Assembly (NCBI GenBank): GCA_033030425.1
Contig: JAUFSD010000014.1
Coordinates: 1,364,001 to 1,428,000 of the forward strand
Source: Verpa conica
Taxonomy: Eukaryota > Ascomycota > Pezizomycetes > Pezizales > Morchellaceae
Direction: 5' to 3'
DNA: 64,000 bases
This document shows positions 22,374 to 34,629 of the stretch, piece by piece; the stretch's first letter is position 1, and each line of letters opens with the position of its first letter. The translations under genes and the position numbers were made by a program. Below the pieces are notes generated by a model. It saw nothing but the letters and a program-made list of their open reading frames with translations, did not search any database and had not been told where the DNA came from.

Positions 22374-25300
22374 GGGAATGTAAACTGACCTTGTGGCACT
22401 CTATATGCATGATGCCTTTATCCATATTATGCGGGTATGCATGATCTCCGTGTGATACCAAGAAAATGGGCACCACTGAGTAGCCGTGAAAAGGCGGGGA
22501 GAATCCAAAGTGTACTGAGAAGGCTGAGGAGTGAAATGGGAAGGTTGTCGAAGCACCCTATTTCCGTGGTAGTATATGCAAATCATTATTGCCAGCGGGG
22601 GCACAAAGATCCAGCTGAGTAGGCGCCCGGCCAACTCCAGGAATTCGGTCGGTGCAGATCTATTGGATCTTGAAAATCTGGGTGATGCCTCATGAATCTT
22701 AGTATCATGAACACGTAAGGTATGAGATTAAAATTAATCTACGATCCGCCAGGGGAACTCAAGCCAGGTAAAATCACTAGTAGGCTTGGTAGAAACTAAC
22801 CAATGGACCAGGCTGGATGTCTCAAACAGTTAACTTTCTTGGTCACATGAAGTGGCGAATTTGTACCCTAAATATTATTAAGCCATGGACTGGACCTTTT
22901 AAGGCAAGCTTAATACTTATAATCGACAAGGACCTATGGCTCATAAAGGTCCTTGATTCGCGGGGACGAGCACGTTGGCGACTTTATTGGTTAGTTTTAC
23001 GCTTGCATGCACATGCTTAGGCTTTTACACTTGCTGCTATAGATCAGGGCGACGATAATCACCCTAGCTTTTCCAGATACCTGCGCGTTATATACTAGAT
23101 CTAATCATTGGAATGGATATCTATTTTGGTATGATACAGCCTGGCATATTTCTCCCGACTCTGCTTACCTTGAGAATTGCCTGATCATAATTGGTTTATA
23201 TAAATATATTGAATGATGGTTTGATTAAATTATTTTAGCCAGTAGCCTTCTGCAGAACAATGATTCACAAATAAGAACATTTGCGTGCGGGGAGACAAGA
23301 CTATTAGAGGAATTTAGCTAGCAGACAGCGAAGCCTAGATGCAAATTTGGGCCTCACTATACCCCAAGGCGTATAATTAACCTCTTGCTAGGGAATGTCA
23401 GACCATGTGTCATCACACAGAAACGTTCGGAACAGAGAGAGCTAATTACTCTATAAAACCGCCATATAAGAATCATAAGACTGATATCATATAAACGGCT
23501 TATGCAATAAAGAGTTTTGAAGATTCCTGCGCTGATTCTTCTATTTTTCATATACTATTATGCATAAGGTCCTGGAGTATAGGATAATAGTTGATCACGG
23601 GTGATTGCTGGGTCCTCATGAGAATTCACTGCAGGTGCCGTACGCCATGGGTTCCTGCGAAACAAAATCATATGTTTCATCCTAGGATTTCAGAAAGTAG
23701 GGTAGGACATAGTCTCGTGCCCAACCCCAATGGTTGCTTTTGGTGCGCAATACCATACGCAGAAATTAAGCTGCGTGTAGAGATTAGGTACGAGACTGGT
23801 AGGACGACTTCTTGCGTATTACATAATATAGGTGGTTGGTTTTGACTACCGGCCTCGGCTACAAAGAAGCCTTGTATCACTCTTGGGATAAAAACACAAA
23901 GGGCTTAGGCTACCAGAAAGAGCGACTTCTGCATACTGCGAGTATTGGCAAATGCTCTGATTCGCTATTAAGAATAATAACTACCCTATCCCGAAATTAG
24001 GGTAGAAATGGCAAGCAAGTTCTTCTGGGTTAGCTACAGCGGTGGCAATCCAAAAGGGGGGTTTGTTTTATTTCTATTGTAGTGAATTTTACCCTGGTAA
24101 AACTATCAGGTATATCACTTCCATAGACAGAACTCAATGTCATCGTAAGCATGGATCATAATGTGTCTTTGTTGATCCTTTCCCAGGTCTTAGCTCGAAT
24201 TGTAAGATGTTATGGTAGACTAAAAACTTGTTTTTTTAAGTGATTACATATATCCTAACCTTCTACATGGTGTAAAAGTATGGGATAGCTGGATGAAATA
24301 AGTCAATAATTTCTTTAGACCGTATTTCTAGAGGATGGTTTTAGAACGTAGTTTAGCTGTCCTCTATAGTGGGTACCTAGTTTCTTATGTAGTAGTAACA
24401 CATCAAAAACATGAGTCCTTTTTGAACTAGGCCTGATTTGGAGGTCTAGAAGGTTGAAGTATCCCCGGATACCGGTTTCTTGGAAGTTAGCATTCGCATA
24501 AGTTAGCGTACAAGTAAGCTACAGCTATAAAGAACGCTGAGTAACATGGACTTGGCATAAACCTTTTATACCTCTCTAGGGATAGGTTCTACATTTTTAA
24601 GCTTATGTTTTGAACGCTAGACTGTATGTAAGTACTGAAACTCCGACGTACCTGTAACGTACATAGTGGCACAAAAGATCAAAAAGATTGCAAAACTCGT
24701 AATTAAGTCATATAAAAAACTTAACATAAAGGACGATAGTAACTATAATACTTAGTTTACGAAAGCGTTCTATGGGATTTCTTTGCATCCATAAATCGAT
24801 CATCAGAATTTTCTTTTCTTTTCGGAGAGTATGTAACACGGATAGTTTCGTAGGCTCGGAGAGGCTAACTATATAGGTTACAATGTTATTCGGATGGTTA
24901 GATCAACCACAGTGAACTAAAATGAGCTCCTTGAGATCGGGTTTGATTGATCGCTTGTTATCGATAATGTAACAGTAGGTGCAGAAAAGGGTTCTAAAGG
25001 CATGTGTTTGTAACTCGGCAGTACCGAATTCTTATGATCCTAGTTTAATATGAGAGCTATGTGGGCTTTCTTGAGTTATAGGGTATTTTACGGAACAGAA
25101 GCCTAGGTCTTGGTGTATCATGATCTCATGACACAAATTTTGATTTTACTTTTTTTCTTCAGATTGGGAGTGTTACCTCTGGGTCGAAAGATACTGTATA
25201 TATGGTAGTGGTCTGTGTAATTGGTAGAATAAGGTGGACTTGCGCGGACCAGGATGAGTTGGGTTAAAAGGGTATGCTTTAAATTAGAGCGTAAACAGCG

Positions 25301-25946
25301 AGGAATAAGTCTTAGTTCATATCTTTGAAAGATAAGTTGATGGTTCCCACTAAATAACTATACTTCTGTAAGATTATATTATTAGTAGAACTAAATGCCT
25401 AGGAAAAGAGTTTGGGGGTTGTTGAGTCTTTCTAGCACTTGATTGCCACCGGCTTATATAGCGGAAAGAGGGTTGATAGGGAGTGGATTCGGTCCTTTTA
25501 ATTAGAGACATGGCTAGTCACTCGCTCGTCTAGCCCTTAGCGAATGTAGGATGAATGAATTAATCATAAATATGTAGGATAAAGTAGAAAGATAGGCCAA
25601 AAGTATATTTCTTGCTTAGAGGATTTGCTCTTTCGGGTATTGCTATAGTCTCTCTCTATATGCACTCCTAATAACATGGGTCTCCTCCTACATAGGCTCT
25701 AATGCTCGCTTGTACGATATCATTCAACAGCGGATGCTTTATGAAATACATGGTAAATAGGCTAGATCAACATGTAATATCAAAACGTAGATGAAAAAAA
25801 TTGATAATTTCTTTCCGAATGATAGGAAAGTGCTAAAAAATCTCATATTATTACATTCTTAGTCTACTAGTAAACTCATCATATGCCCTACTATAAACAT
25901 TACATTTTTTGTTTCTGGGTCTGATATCTCATTTCAAACTCTCTAC
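22374..25946. other. Gene-poor AT-rich spacer
   Basis: About 3.6 kb with no frame longer than 85 codons and no recognisable protein similarity. Composition is AT-rich with many CTAG and TTAG words. It contains the 3' flank of the alkaline phosphatase gene at its right end. Confidence 0.45.
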
Positions 25947-27733
25947 TTAGTGATGGAAGTGAGTAAGATCCCTCCCCTTTCTCCTTGCCGCAGCTTCGGG
26001 CTGCTTCTTGACAACCCCATCAACAAAGGTCCTGTTCGCCCTCAGCTTTCGAGTTATAGGAGCGAGGTTCAATCCCAACTGCTCCACGACGAAATCAGCA
26101 ACCTCGGTGTTCTCCCTCTGACCCGCAAACTTCTCATGGTTCAGTCCGTGACCGTAAAGAGTAACATCAACACCGCTGTGTCCATAAGTAGCCCAATTGA
26201 CACCAAGACGCTTCGATAGCGCTAGACCAATGTAGCGGCCAAAGTCAGAGGAGGAGGCCTTGAGCTCAAGACCCTTGGTGATTTCCTCGGCGGTGGGGTT
26301 TAGGATACCATAGGCGCCGTAGATGGAGGTTTTAAGGTACTGGGTAGCATCCGAGGTGTCGTTGGACTTGTACGCTTTCCATAAGCTAGCGTACTTACCG
26401 GAGGAACCCTTCGAAGATGCAAAATACTCAGGAGCGAACCAGTACTCTGGGGGACCGTCAAGTGAATATCCGAGAGTGAGACCACCACACTCATGGTCAG
26501 CAGTGGAGATGAGGACAGTCTCAGAGTCATCGTGTTTATCGATCCACTTGCGCATGGCATCCATGGCGCGGTTGTACTCGAGAATGTCGTGGAGGTGAGC
26601 AGTCGGGTCGCTTGAGTGTCCGGCGTGGTCGATTCTAGAGGCCTCAACAAGGACGAAGAAACCCTTCTCTGTCCTTTTTGTGGCCTTGTAGAGGTCATTA
26701 AGGCCCTTGATGGCCATTTCGGTCAGAGAGGGTTCCTTCGTTGGGTCACGGTCGATTTCGTAGGACATGTGGTCTGGGATTTATGTTAACCATAATCCAA
26801 TTCTAATTATAGTGGAGGAATAGTACTTACCCTGGGTGAAGAGGCCTAGATATGGGAGTTTGAGATCCTTGTCAAAGGTAGCCCTGTCGTCAAAGACAGT
26901 GTATCCGCGCTGTTTCGCAAGCTCCAAAACATTGATATCATCGTCACGGCAAGACGAGGTAGTGTTCTGGGGAGTGAAGAAACACTTTCCACCACCCATT
27001 AAAATATCAACAGTTGAACCGAAGGGGTGGGTCACGCCAACTTCTTGTAGAGCAATGCTGGACTCAATATCACGGTCATAGATATGTGCAACATAAGAAG
27101 CAGGAGTAGCCTATTAGGGGAAACCGGATTAAAACTCTGTATAAGGATAAAGCCCCTTGGACTAGCTGAGAAAAGCAAATAACATACGTGAGTTATTCTA
27201 CTTGTAACAATGAGACCAGTCTTAAAACCCTCAGCTTTCGCAGCTTCCAGAACAGTCCCGCAAGGCTCAGCATCATCATCGACACCAATGGCTCCATTGT
27301 AGACTTTGATACCGCATGAGTATGCAGTCGCAGCAGACGCGGAATCAGTAACGTAAGAGTCGCTGGAGCGGGTGCGGACTTGGCCGATCATCATCTCATC
27401 GATGGGGAGTGAGACGGTTTGGTTGTTACTCCAATGGACCCAGTCACGAGCCATGGTCTCCGACGCAGGACCGAAGCCGTCACTGGCAATAAGCTTAGCA
27501 TAGATTCTTGATGTGTCCTTTGGAGCGCAATTGAGCTTCGGCAGATAGCAAAGACTTACGGAATAACCTAAAAATTCGTGTAATTAGCTTCTATAGCAGT
27601 ACTAAGAGGCGCACAAGAATAAATAACTCACCATAATGAAGTTCCTAGGCTTCTTTCCAGAGTGGTCCCTCCCCGCCTCAGCAAGGGCGGCGAATCCACT
27701 CAGGGCAATCAGAAACAGGCTGTTGACGTTCAT
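25947..27733 (-). CDS. Secreted alkaline phosphatase
   Basis: Zinc/magnesium-dependent phosphomonoesterase that releases phosphate from organic esters outside the cell or in the secretory pathway. Five minus-strand exons: 27733-27632, 27567-27560 (an 8-nt micro-exon), 27482-27188, 27110-26831 and 26773-25947, giving 503 aa with all phases matching. The N-terminus MNVNSLFLIALSGFAALAEA is a signal peptide. The micro-exon joins exon 3 to give the metal site VIPDGFGP (Asp38). The PROSITE-type active site reads VTDSASAAT, with Ser84 as nucleophile. Metal ligands are in ASRIDHAGHSSD, STADHECGG and YGHSGVDVTLYGHG. It lacks the N-terminal membrane anchor of vacuolar Pho8, so extracellular location is inferred. 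The C-terminus is basic (KKQPEAAARRKGRD). A TATA box and CACGTG boxes lie upstream, suggesting phosphate regulation through a Pho4/NUC-1-type factor. Confidence 0.95.
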
Positions 27734-27852
27734 TGTTTTGTATAAGTACTCAATTGACCTAAAGCTTCCCTTTACAAACGAATGAAGAGGATCTACAATC
27801 GATAGATGAGGACTGCGTGAAGATTCAATCCAAGGGAGGGCGAGCACGGGAG

Positions 27853-27860
27853 TTTATAAA
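27853..27860 (-). promoter_or_regulatory. TATA box of the alkaline phosphatase gene
   Basis: The self-complementary TTTATAAA lies about 120 nt upstream of the start codon at 27733, a normal distance for a fungal core promoter with a short leader. Confidence 0.5.
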
Positions 27861-28077
27861 TGTGCACCCGCGAGGGCTTAACCGAAGGTTACATTCGTAT
27901 ATGATGATACTATCGCTGTAAATATTAGCCAAGGCGACAATAGCCCCAGGAACAAACAACCTCTTGCATGCATTTTTTTTCCTGTCGGACGGGCTTAGCA
28001 TGGGCGTGGTCCCAGGTTAGTAGCCGTAGACACAGGAAACCGCAGCCAGATGATTCTCCGAGCCCCATAGATTGCTG

Positions 28078-28083
28078 CACGTG
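28078..28083. promoter_or_regulatory. Candidate phosphate-response E-box CACGTG
   Basis: GCACGTGG about 345 nt upstream of the alkaline phosphatase start. It matches the core bound by Pho4 in yeast and NUC-1 in Neurospora. A second CACGTG lies at 28389-28394. The hexamer also occurs elsewhere in the window, so position relative to the gene is the only support. Confidence 0.4.
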
Positions 28084-28388
28084 GATTTTGAAGGTTGATT
28101 TGTGGCAATCTCCGACTATACAGCAAGCAAGCAAAAGAAAAAAAAAAAGGTACATCTACCGCCTCCAGTATGAGGTCGCGATAGAGTAAGTCCAGGGGAG
28201 CAGCGTGCCTCCGTAGTCGCCGCCGATTGGTTGTTGTTTGTTGCCAAGATTGCGACCTTCCATCTCTGGCTGGTGTAACTGGTTTCTCTACAGATACATC
28301 CCCGAGAATGATATAGTGTGACATGAAATGTACGTACTCTATCGGTAAAGCCGTTATTGTACTGTCTTATCGATAGATATTGAACCCA

Positions 28389-28394
28389 CACGTG
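28389..28394. promoter_or_regulatory. Second CACGTG box upstream of the phosphatase gene
   Basis: Palindromic CACGTG about 660 nt upstream of the phosphatase start codon. It is a weaker candidate than the proximal box because of distance. Confidence 0.25.
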
Positions 28395-31300
28395 CGTTCA
28401 TGGGCTGTTTCTTATGTGCCCTGTGGCCTTGGCTTAGCTGAAGCTGCGGTTCTATACGGAAGGTGGAGATCGTTAGAGTCGAGGAAGAAGGCTAACATTA
28501 TCAAGTGGGCGAGGAACGTGGGCTTCTAATGACTCTAGGGTGTACCTAATAGTAATGACAATCGTAATAAATATCCCAGCTGCTTGTTTGGCTTTACTAG
28601 GATAGAGTTGTACCTGGTGGAGGAAGGTCCAGGGTGAGGTCAAGGTCGTAAAGGTTTGGATCAGATTGCTCTAAGGAGGGCTCTGTGGTAGTTGTAGAGG
28701 TGAGAGGGGAGAAAGTTGTAGGCTTCTCGGAGGCTTATAATGTACTGCTATCGCTGAGCACCTTGGTAGACTCTAACTCCTAGAATAGCTTAACCTGACG
28801 CGGAATTGAGATCATCTGGAAAAATAGGTTAGATTGGCTGAACTTTCTTCTTTTTCTCTGAAGCAAAAGCAATGGGTTATGCGATGTACGGGATATACCG
28901 AGAGGTTTCGAGATCCCAGTACCGAGCTGCCATACCCATGAGGAATACAAAGATTGGATATAAATATTTCAGCTAAAGAATCCCGTAAAATTTAGGAGTG
29001 GGGCTTCGACCCTTGACCATGAGAATTACTGGTACCGAAGTAGGTTAATGGCTTTCGGATATCGCAAAAACTACACTTTAAGTACCTAAAGACCTATGCA
29101 CCCCGCTATAAGAACTCTTCTGTAAGAAGAGCCTTGTTGTAAACTTCCCCCAGGCTCACTTTGAATTCCTACACTAAAATTATAGTTGCTATAAGTGATT
29201 TATTCAGAAACTTGCTATAAGAGACTAAATCGGGCGAACCCTTGGCATTTATTCTAAAGAGGTGCAGCTCTACAGGAGAGAAAAAACAAACTTTAGCAGC
29301 CACTAATGTCCTCACAGTATATCTTATTGGCTATAGGCTCATAAAGGGAGTGGAAACCAGGTTTGTGGGTTCTGTCCCGATCCAGTCCCAGGTCCCACTA
29401 AAATTCTAATCAATGCACCTAGCCCAAACCAGATATATGATCTCAGATGAGGGGCTTCACATGTGCTGACTTCTAGGGGGAATCTCTCGGTAGTATAATC
29501 CTCTAGAATATACCACGCGCGCAAAATCTGTCAAGTTATACCGGAAGATCCTCTAGAATGGTCATCGAGTTATTTTACATAAGCCTAGAGATCTTTATAC
29601 CTTAGTAAGCTATTAGAAATGAAATTCTAAATAGTCCTTGGGATATATCTATAGTTGGGTAGCCATGGATTAATGCTGTAAATCCCATGTATTCTATGCG
29701 GGATTAAACGGCAGCTACTGTCAAAACCATGTTCCTATACTACATATTATCACTAGTGTTGTGACTATAGAACTACAATTACTTTTTTATCCTAGCGCAT
29801 TGAAACGGCATTACTACATGTATGTATAGCTATAGTTGTTAACTTTCACAAATCTTTTCTTGATGTGAGTGGGATATATCAGTATATTTAACCACCCGTC
29901 CCGGTTATTTTTCACAGTAGCAATCTACCCAAGTAATCTGTTTATTTCTGCTGTGTATGGCTTATATCAACTTGTTATTTTGAAGGTTCTTAGTAGGCTT
30001 GTAAAGACCTATATTGTGTTGTGCCCCAACTATGGGTGATCACGTGCACACAGACAGCTACCCAGTATAATTAACTAGGCAAGTATTTTGAGTACATCGG
30101 TAGGGGAAAAAAAAAGGCCTGAATAGTACTTTTCCAGCCCCAATTAATTACTATATATAATTACCTAGGCATACTGTATTTCTCTACGTATGGCGCAACA
30201 AACTCGGCCGCGTAGCGACTGCGGCTCTGGGCGTGTCGCGCCTCGGCCATGATCCGAGTTTCACCCATGCCTCTTAGAGGTAGTTACAAAACATTGTCTG
30301 CCAGTCTGCCTCCCCATCATACCAAACATTCTCGCCTCCACCCTCCATGCGTGCTTCACGAGGACTCCGGGGTACTAAAATGCCTACCTATTCCCCACCT
30401 CCGCCGTTGCTTCGGCACTACGACTGAAGACTACCACCGAAGAATTTCCATTCCACCTCGTGAGTGGCCGTGTTACTAGCGCTCACCTAGCCGAACGCAT
30501 AATGAGAACGGGCTGGTGTGCGCGCTGTTATAGAAGTCGTGCCGAAGGGGATAAGTGCTAGAAATTACTACATAGGTGGATCAGTGAAGGATTTAGAGGA
30601 GTGGGGCTCATATCTGGTGGGGGTTGGTGTGTGCTACTGGGAATTGTTGGTTTATGATATCACGACACATCTGACATTGCGGTCTGTCGCTCACCCTTTT
30701 AGACTCTGCCTTTACTGGCACGGTAGCTCTCATAGATACCTGCTAAGCAGACCTTATTTGCAGCTTTGTAGAGCCAGTATTGTGATCATTAGGGAAAACA
30801 AACATGTTTGGATAGGTGGCTCGTTCGATATAATTCCTAACGGTTAGACAGCTCAGGGCGGCTAGACTCAGTCCGCTTATATTACCCACTCTGTTTCTCA
30901 CTGCTAATCCTAATTTAACCCATCTAAGTACTACATGGCCCCTTGGTCTTCCCTGCGAACCTTGCAGCATTATGCGAAAGCCGATCGTGGAGTCTATTTC
31001 AAGTGTTGGCTTGATCCCGGTAGCGCCTAGATCCATGGGCTCGGCGGAAGCCTTAGAAAAAAGTGCTTGGGCTCGGTGCGATCCCGAATGATAAGGTACC
31101 TTAGTGTTTAGGGTCGAATGATGTAATGGTTGGAGGCTTTATATTTAATAGAGTTGGTTTTTATAGCCCGATTACTACTCATCCGGTACAGGCGGAGTTA
31201 GCAGAACTTATTAAAGAGGAATCATAATAGTAATCGACAGGCTCCAATCCACGGGCGCAGCAATCGTTAACATCAATATCATCAGTCCTTGGAAATCTCA

Positions 31301-31653
31301 CGGTTATCTAAGCCTGACTTAAATATTGCCTCATGATATACTCCCCTACCCTTACTAACTTACCGTAGTTCTAATTAATTGGTGTCCAGGGGCAGCTATA
31401 ACTATGATAGAGATGCGGATTTTGTAGGGTTTTTGCTAGGGGAGTACCGATTCTGTTCCCAGAGACTGCTAGATAGAAGCATGTATATTTTTGATAGATT
31501 TTGTACACACTAATTTTATAGTAGTTAGATCCGTCTATTAGGAGTTCTTGCCTATATAGCGCTATAAGAGCCTATTGAGTGGTCTTCCATGAGAGACTAT
31601 TGTGAAGGAGCCTACTAGACTTATTTTATAGAACCCTCTACAGAACTAGGGTA
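28395..31653. other. Gene-poor spacer upstream of the phosphatase gene
   Basis: AT-rich with no recognisable gene. Around 30190-30480 the sequence is more GC-balanced and carries a 76-codon frame, but it resembles no protein I know. ATCCTCTAGAAT is repeated at about 29500 and 29552. Confidence 0.4.
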
Positions 31654-31812
31654 ATATATGTTCTGGCCCGTTGGGGGGACGTGCCTATCGGGGGGAATTT
31701 TTCTAGCTATTATTCCTATTCTTTTGAGTGTACCTGTATTAATTGAGCTATACCTTGTTGGCTCGCCGATAGATGCCCCTCCAATGGGTGGGGCGCCTAC
31801 CAGAACATATAT
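31654..31812. mobile_element. Small inverted-repeat element (MITE-like)
   Basis: ATATATGTTCTGG at the left end is repeated as a perfect inverted copy at the right end (CCAGAACATATAT). Behind an 11-bp insertion in the right arm, a further stretch of about 27 bp (CCCGTTGGGGGG ... CTATCGG on the left) matches at roughly 75-80 percent. The element is about 159 bp, is flanked by TA-rich sequence, and has no coding capacity. Confidence 0.5.
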
Positions 31813-32006
31813 GTAGTAAAGAGGAATTGATAAAGGGCTACTGATTATCTCATAAATTAGGATATAAGTGACTAAAGTACTAAGACCCAGAACAACCCCA
31901 CATATAATACAGGTTTGCCCTATATATATTCTGTGGTAATTTTAGAACTTAAGGAATTATGGAAATTAGCACATAAACTATCTAATGTGAAAAACCCATA
32001 AAAATC
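31813..32006. other. Short AT-rich spacer
   Basis: Sequence between the small inverted-repeat element and the tandem duplication. Nothing recognisable. Confidence 0.4.
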
Positions 32007-32160
32007 CATCTTCATAAAACCTGTATATCTAGAAACATGATCCTCCAGAGCCCACAAGTCTAATCATTTCCCGCTGACTATACTTCATCTTCACAAAATC
32101 TGTATATCTAGAAACATAATCCTCTAGAGCCCACAAGTCTAATCATTTCCTGTTGACTAT
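32007..32160. repeat. Tandem 75-bp duplication overlapping the end of the F-box gene
   Basis: Copies at 32007-32081 and 32086-32160 align without gaps and differ at six positions, all of them transitions. The right copy includes the last 15 coding bases and the stop codon of the F-box gene. The left copy is therefore a duplicated piece of gene end plus 3' flank. Confidence 0.85.
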
Positions 32161-34629
32161 CAAATTTTCAATAACAACATTCCTACAGCTCCCACCAGTC
32201 TTTTTCGCCGTTTCTACCAAGACTTTACAAATCCATCCCTTCAGCCTAGCAACACGAAGTTCCTCATTGACATCCTCTGTGAACCTTGAGTCAGTACCAA
32301 AGTCGTCGCAACCATCGCCAGGTTCCCCAAGTCCCTTGCCGCTACTCTTGTCCTCTTCGCTCTTGCTACCATCCGGATCCTCTCGGAGGAGTGAGCTATC
32401 CGCATCGGGGTGCGTCACCAGTTTTAACCCTTTGATTTGTCCGTCGGCTACCTCTATCGATGGTATCTTATCGTTTAACTCGCTCTCGTCGCCGGTATAC
32501 CACACAAGCCCATGGATTTCGATGAGCTCAAGGCTTTTCAGCTCTGCCGTCAGGTCCATGAACCAAATCTTTGGCTGACCAAAAACGAACAAGTTCTCCA
32601 CCCTTAGAGTTTTCAAGTTTATATAACTCCTAAAATCAAGCTGCCTCATGCCTCGCTGAGTTGAAGTATACGCTAGTCCTTCTATGGCCTCTAGATCACA
32701 TCCTAGCTGTATGCTGGAAAGACCAATATCAAGGTGACGCAATTTATGCTCTCTACAAAGTTTTGAGATTTTGGAGTCAAGGTCCCCCATTAGCAGTATG
32801 TTGGGGCTGCCACGTCCAGGAACGGGTATCGCCCGGAGGGTATGCATGTTTGTGCAGAGTGGGATAAAGGTCTCGAGAAAGTCACACCAACCCGTAACTG
32901 CCCCGTGTACATTGTCAGGGAAAAGCTCTGACGCTGTAACGGTCAATTCAGCTACCCGTGGCGCAAAACTCATTATAGTGTCTAGGTAGTGGCTTTGGTT
33001 AGGCAGGTAGAAGGAGTCGATCGATAATTTGAGAGGAATATCGTGGGCGATCTTATCCATCTTATCTAGGAAGTCTTCAAGAGCTAGGGCCTCAACCGGC
33101 TTGAGGAAGTATATCGACTCCAACATGATCTCGCCAGTCCATGTAGGAATGTTGCTACGTAGCCATGGGTAGAGCGTTTTGATTTGTTCGGCCTCCAACG
33201 TAGACATTTCGAAAGCGCTCAGGTGCAGGTACTTATAGGGGAACTTCCATTTTCCGTGTCGCTCGGAGGCCCTGCAAGTTTCATATAGAAAAGTTGCTCT
33301 TTCGGCCCATAAATCTCTGTCATGACGGGTCGGTGGTAGATAGTTGATATTAAAGATTCTAAGCGATGGGAATTTTGAGCGGTCACCGAGTGGTTGGATG
33401 AAAGTGTCGATATGCCTCATTGCAGGTTGTCGGCAGAGACTCAGCATGGTAAGGGTAGGCCCTACGTAGAGAGAAATTGCTGGAAAGATTTTCTCGGAAT
33501 CTTTGTCCAACACTTGGGGGTCTTTGATACCGATACATAACCCCTCTAACTTGGGTAAATGACTCAGGACCTTCACGGAAGCCTCCATGGAACTCCAATA
33601 GAATGAGGTTTGGGTTATATTTTTCATTGTGGTCTCGCCAAACTCGGTAATCAGGCGGTCGGCACGTTGCTCATCGCTATCGAGTTGTACGCCATTATCA
33701 TCATTTGGTTCTTGGGCGGATCCTTGGGTGGATCCTGATGGTAGTTGTGGGAAAGAGAAATTGTGGTAGCTTTGGTAGTAAGCAAGCCAGCTGAGGTTGA
33801 TACTCTCGAGACCCGGGAGGCGGCGGAGAAACTCATGGCCAAATTGCCAGGTGCGCGAATCGATACCGGGGAAGTTGAGATTTTTAACAAGATCAGCCCT
33901 TCTGCCTGTGGGCTGGTGTAGGGATGAAAACAAATTGATTAGCCAACATAAGACCTGAGTAGAGAAAATATTGTGAAATATAGCCCTTTTTGGAGATTGG
34001 TGGCTTTATGGGGATCAACTAAATATGAAGGGAGGACACAAATGATTATATTTCTGGATACCCATAGACTACCTAAACAGGATCACACCTCTTGTCCTGT
34101 GAGGGCACAAGGACTATCGTGGAGAATAGACCCTCCAAGAGAACTTTCCCGTTTAGGCTAGGCCATAAATATACAACTGAATATACCAGATTGTGCAGGG
34201 CTGTCTTACCAATGTAGTGAGGAAGTCGTAGAATTCCTTATCCACTTCCTTGTTATTTTCCTGGTTGAGAAATACATTCCTAGCGTAATCCTCTGGGAGT
34301 TTATCCTTTATCGCTATAAGTGCTCTCATAGTAGACCGCTTGTACAGAATCGGAGTAACAATTTCGTCGAGCGCGCGACAACAGACAGCAACATTCTTCA
34401 AGTCTGTGCCGGGTAGATTGTTTATGATCTCACACACAATCTCTATCGGGACTCTTTCGAGAAACTGCCAAGAGCCAGTATTTGTCAGAGAGAATACTAC
34501 TTTCTAAGAAAGGTCTTAATAAGAAGAACCCACGTGTCCAGATGTTTTTATCTCGGGCTGTTTGTAAGGGCCATCGTAGCAACAAGAACTAAGGTCCTCG
34601 TAGGATTCTATCGGGTCTACAGGCGGCAT
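32143..34629 (-). CDS. F-box protein, possibly inactivated in its 5' part
   Basis: Likely substrate-recognition subunit of an SCF ubiquitin ligase; target unknown. The main exon is 33912-32143 (590 codons including stop, Leu-rich with scattered repeat-like Leu spacing). It is joined by a GT-AG intron (34209-33913, phase 0) to an exon ending at 34210. That exon carries the F-box: WQFLERVPIEIVCEIINNLP, then TDLKNVAVCCRALDEIVTP. The start is the problem. The only sensible ATG in frame is at 34629 (MPPVDPIESYEDLSSCC), but two stops (TAA, TAG) lie in frame between it and the F-box, at about 34504-34520. Either a 30-nt GT-AG intron (34533-34504, phase 0) removes them, which would be extremely short, or the gene is broken. 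Both stops could arise by C-to-T change of Gln codons. The stop codon overlaps a tandem duplication at the 3' end. Confidence 0.7.
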
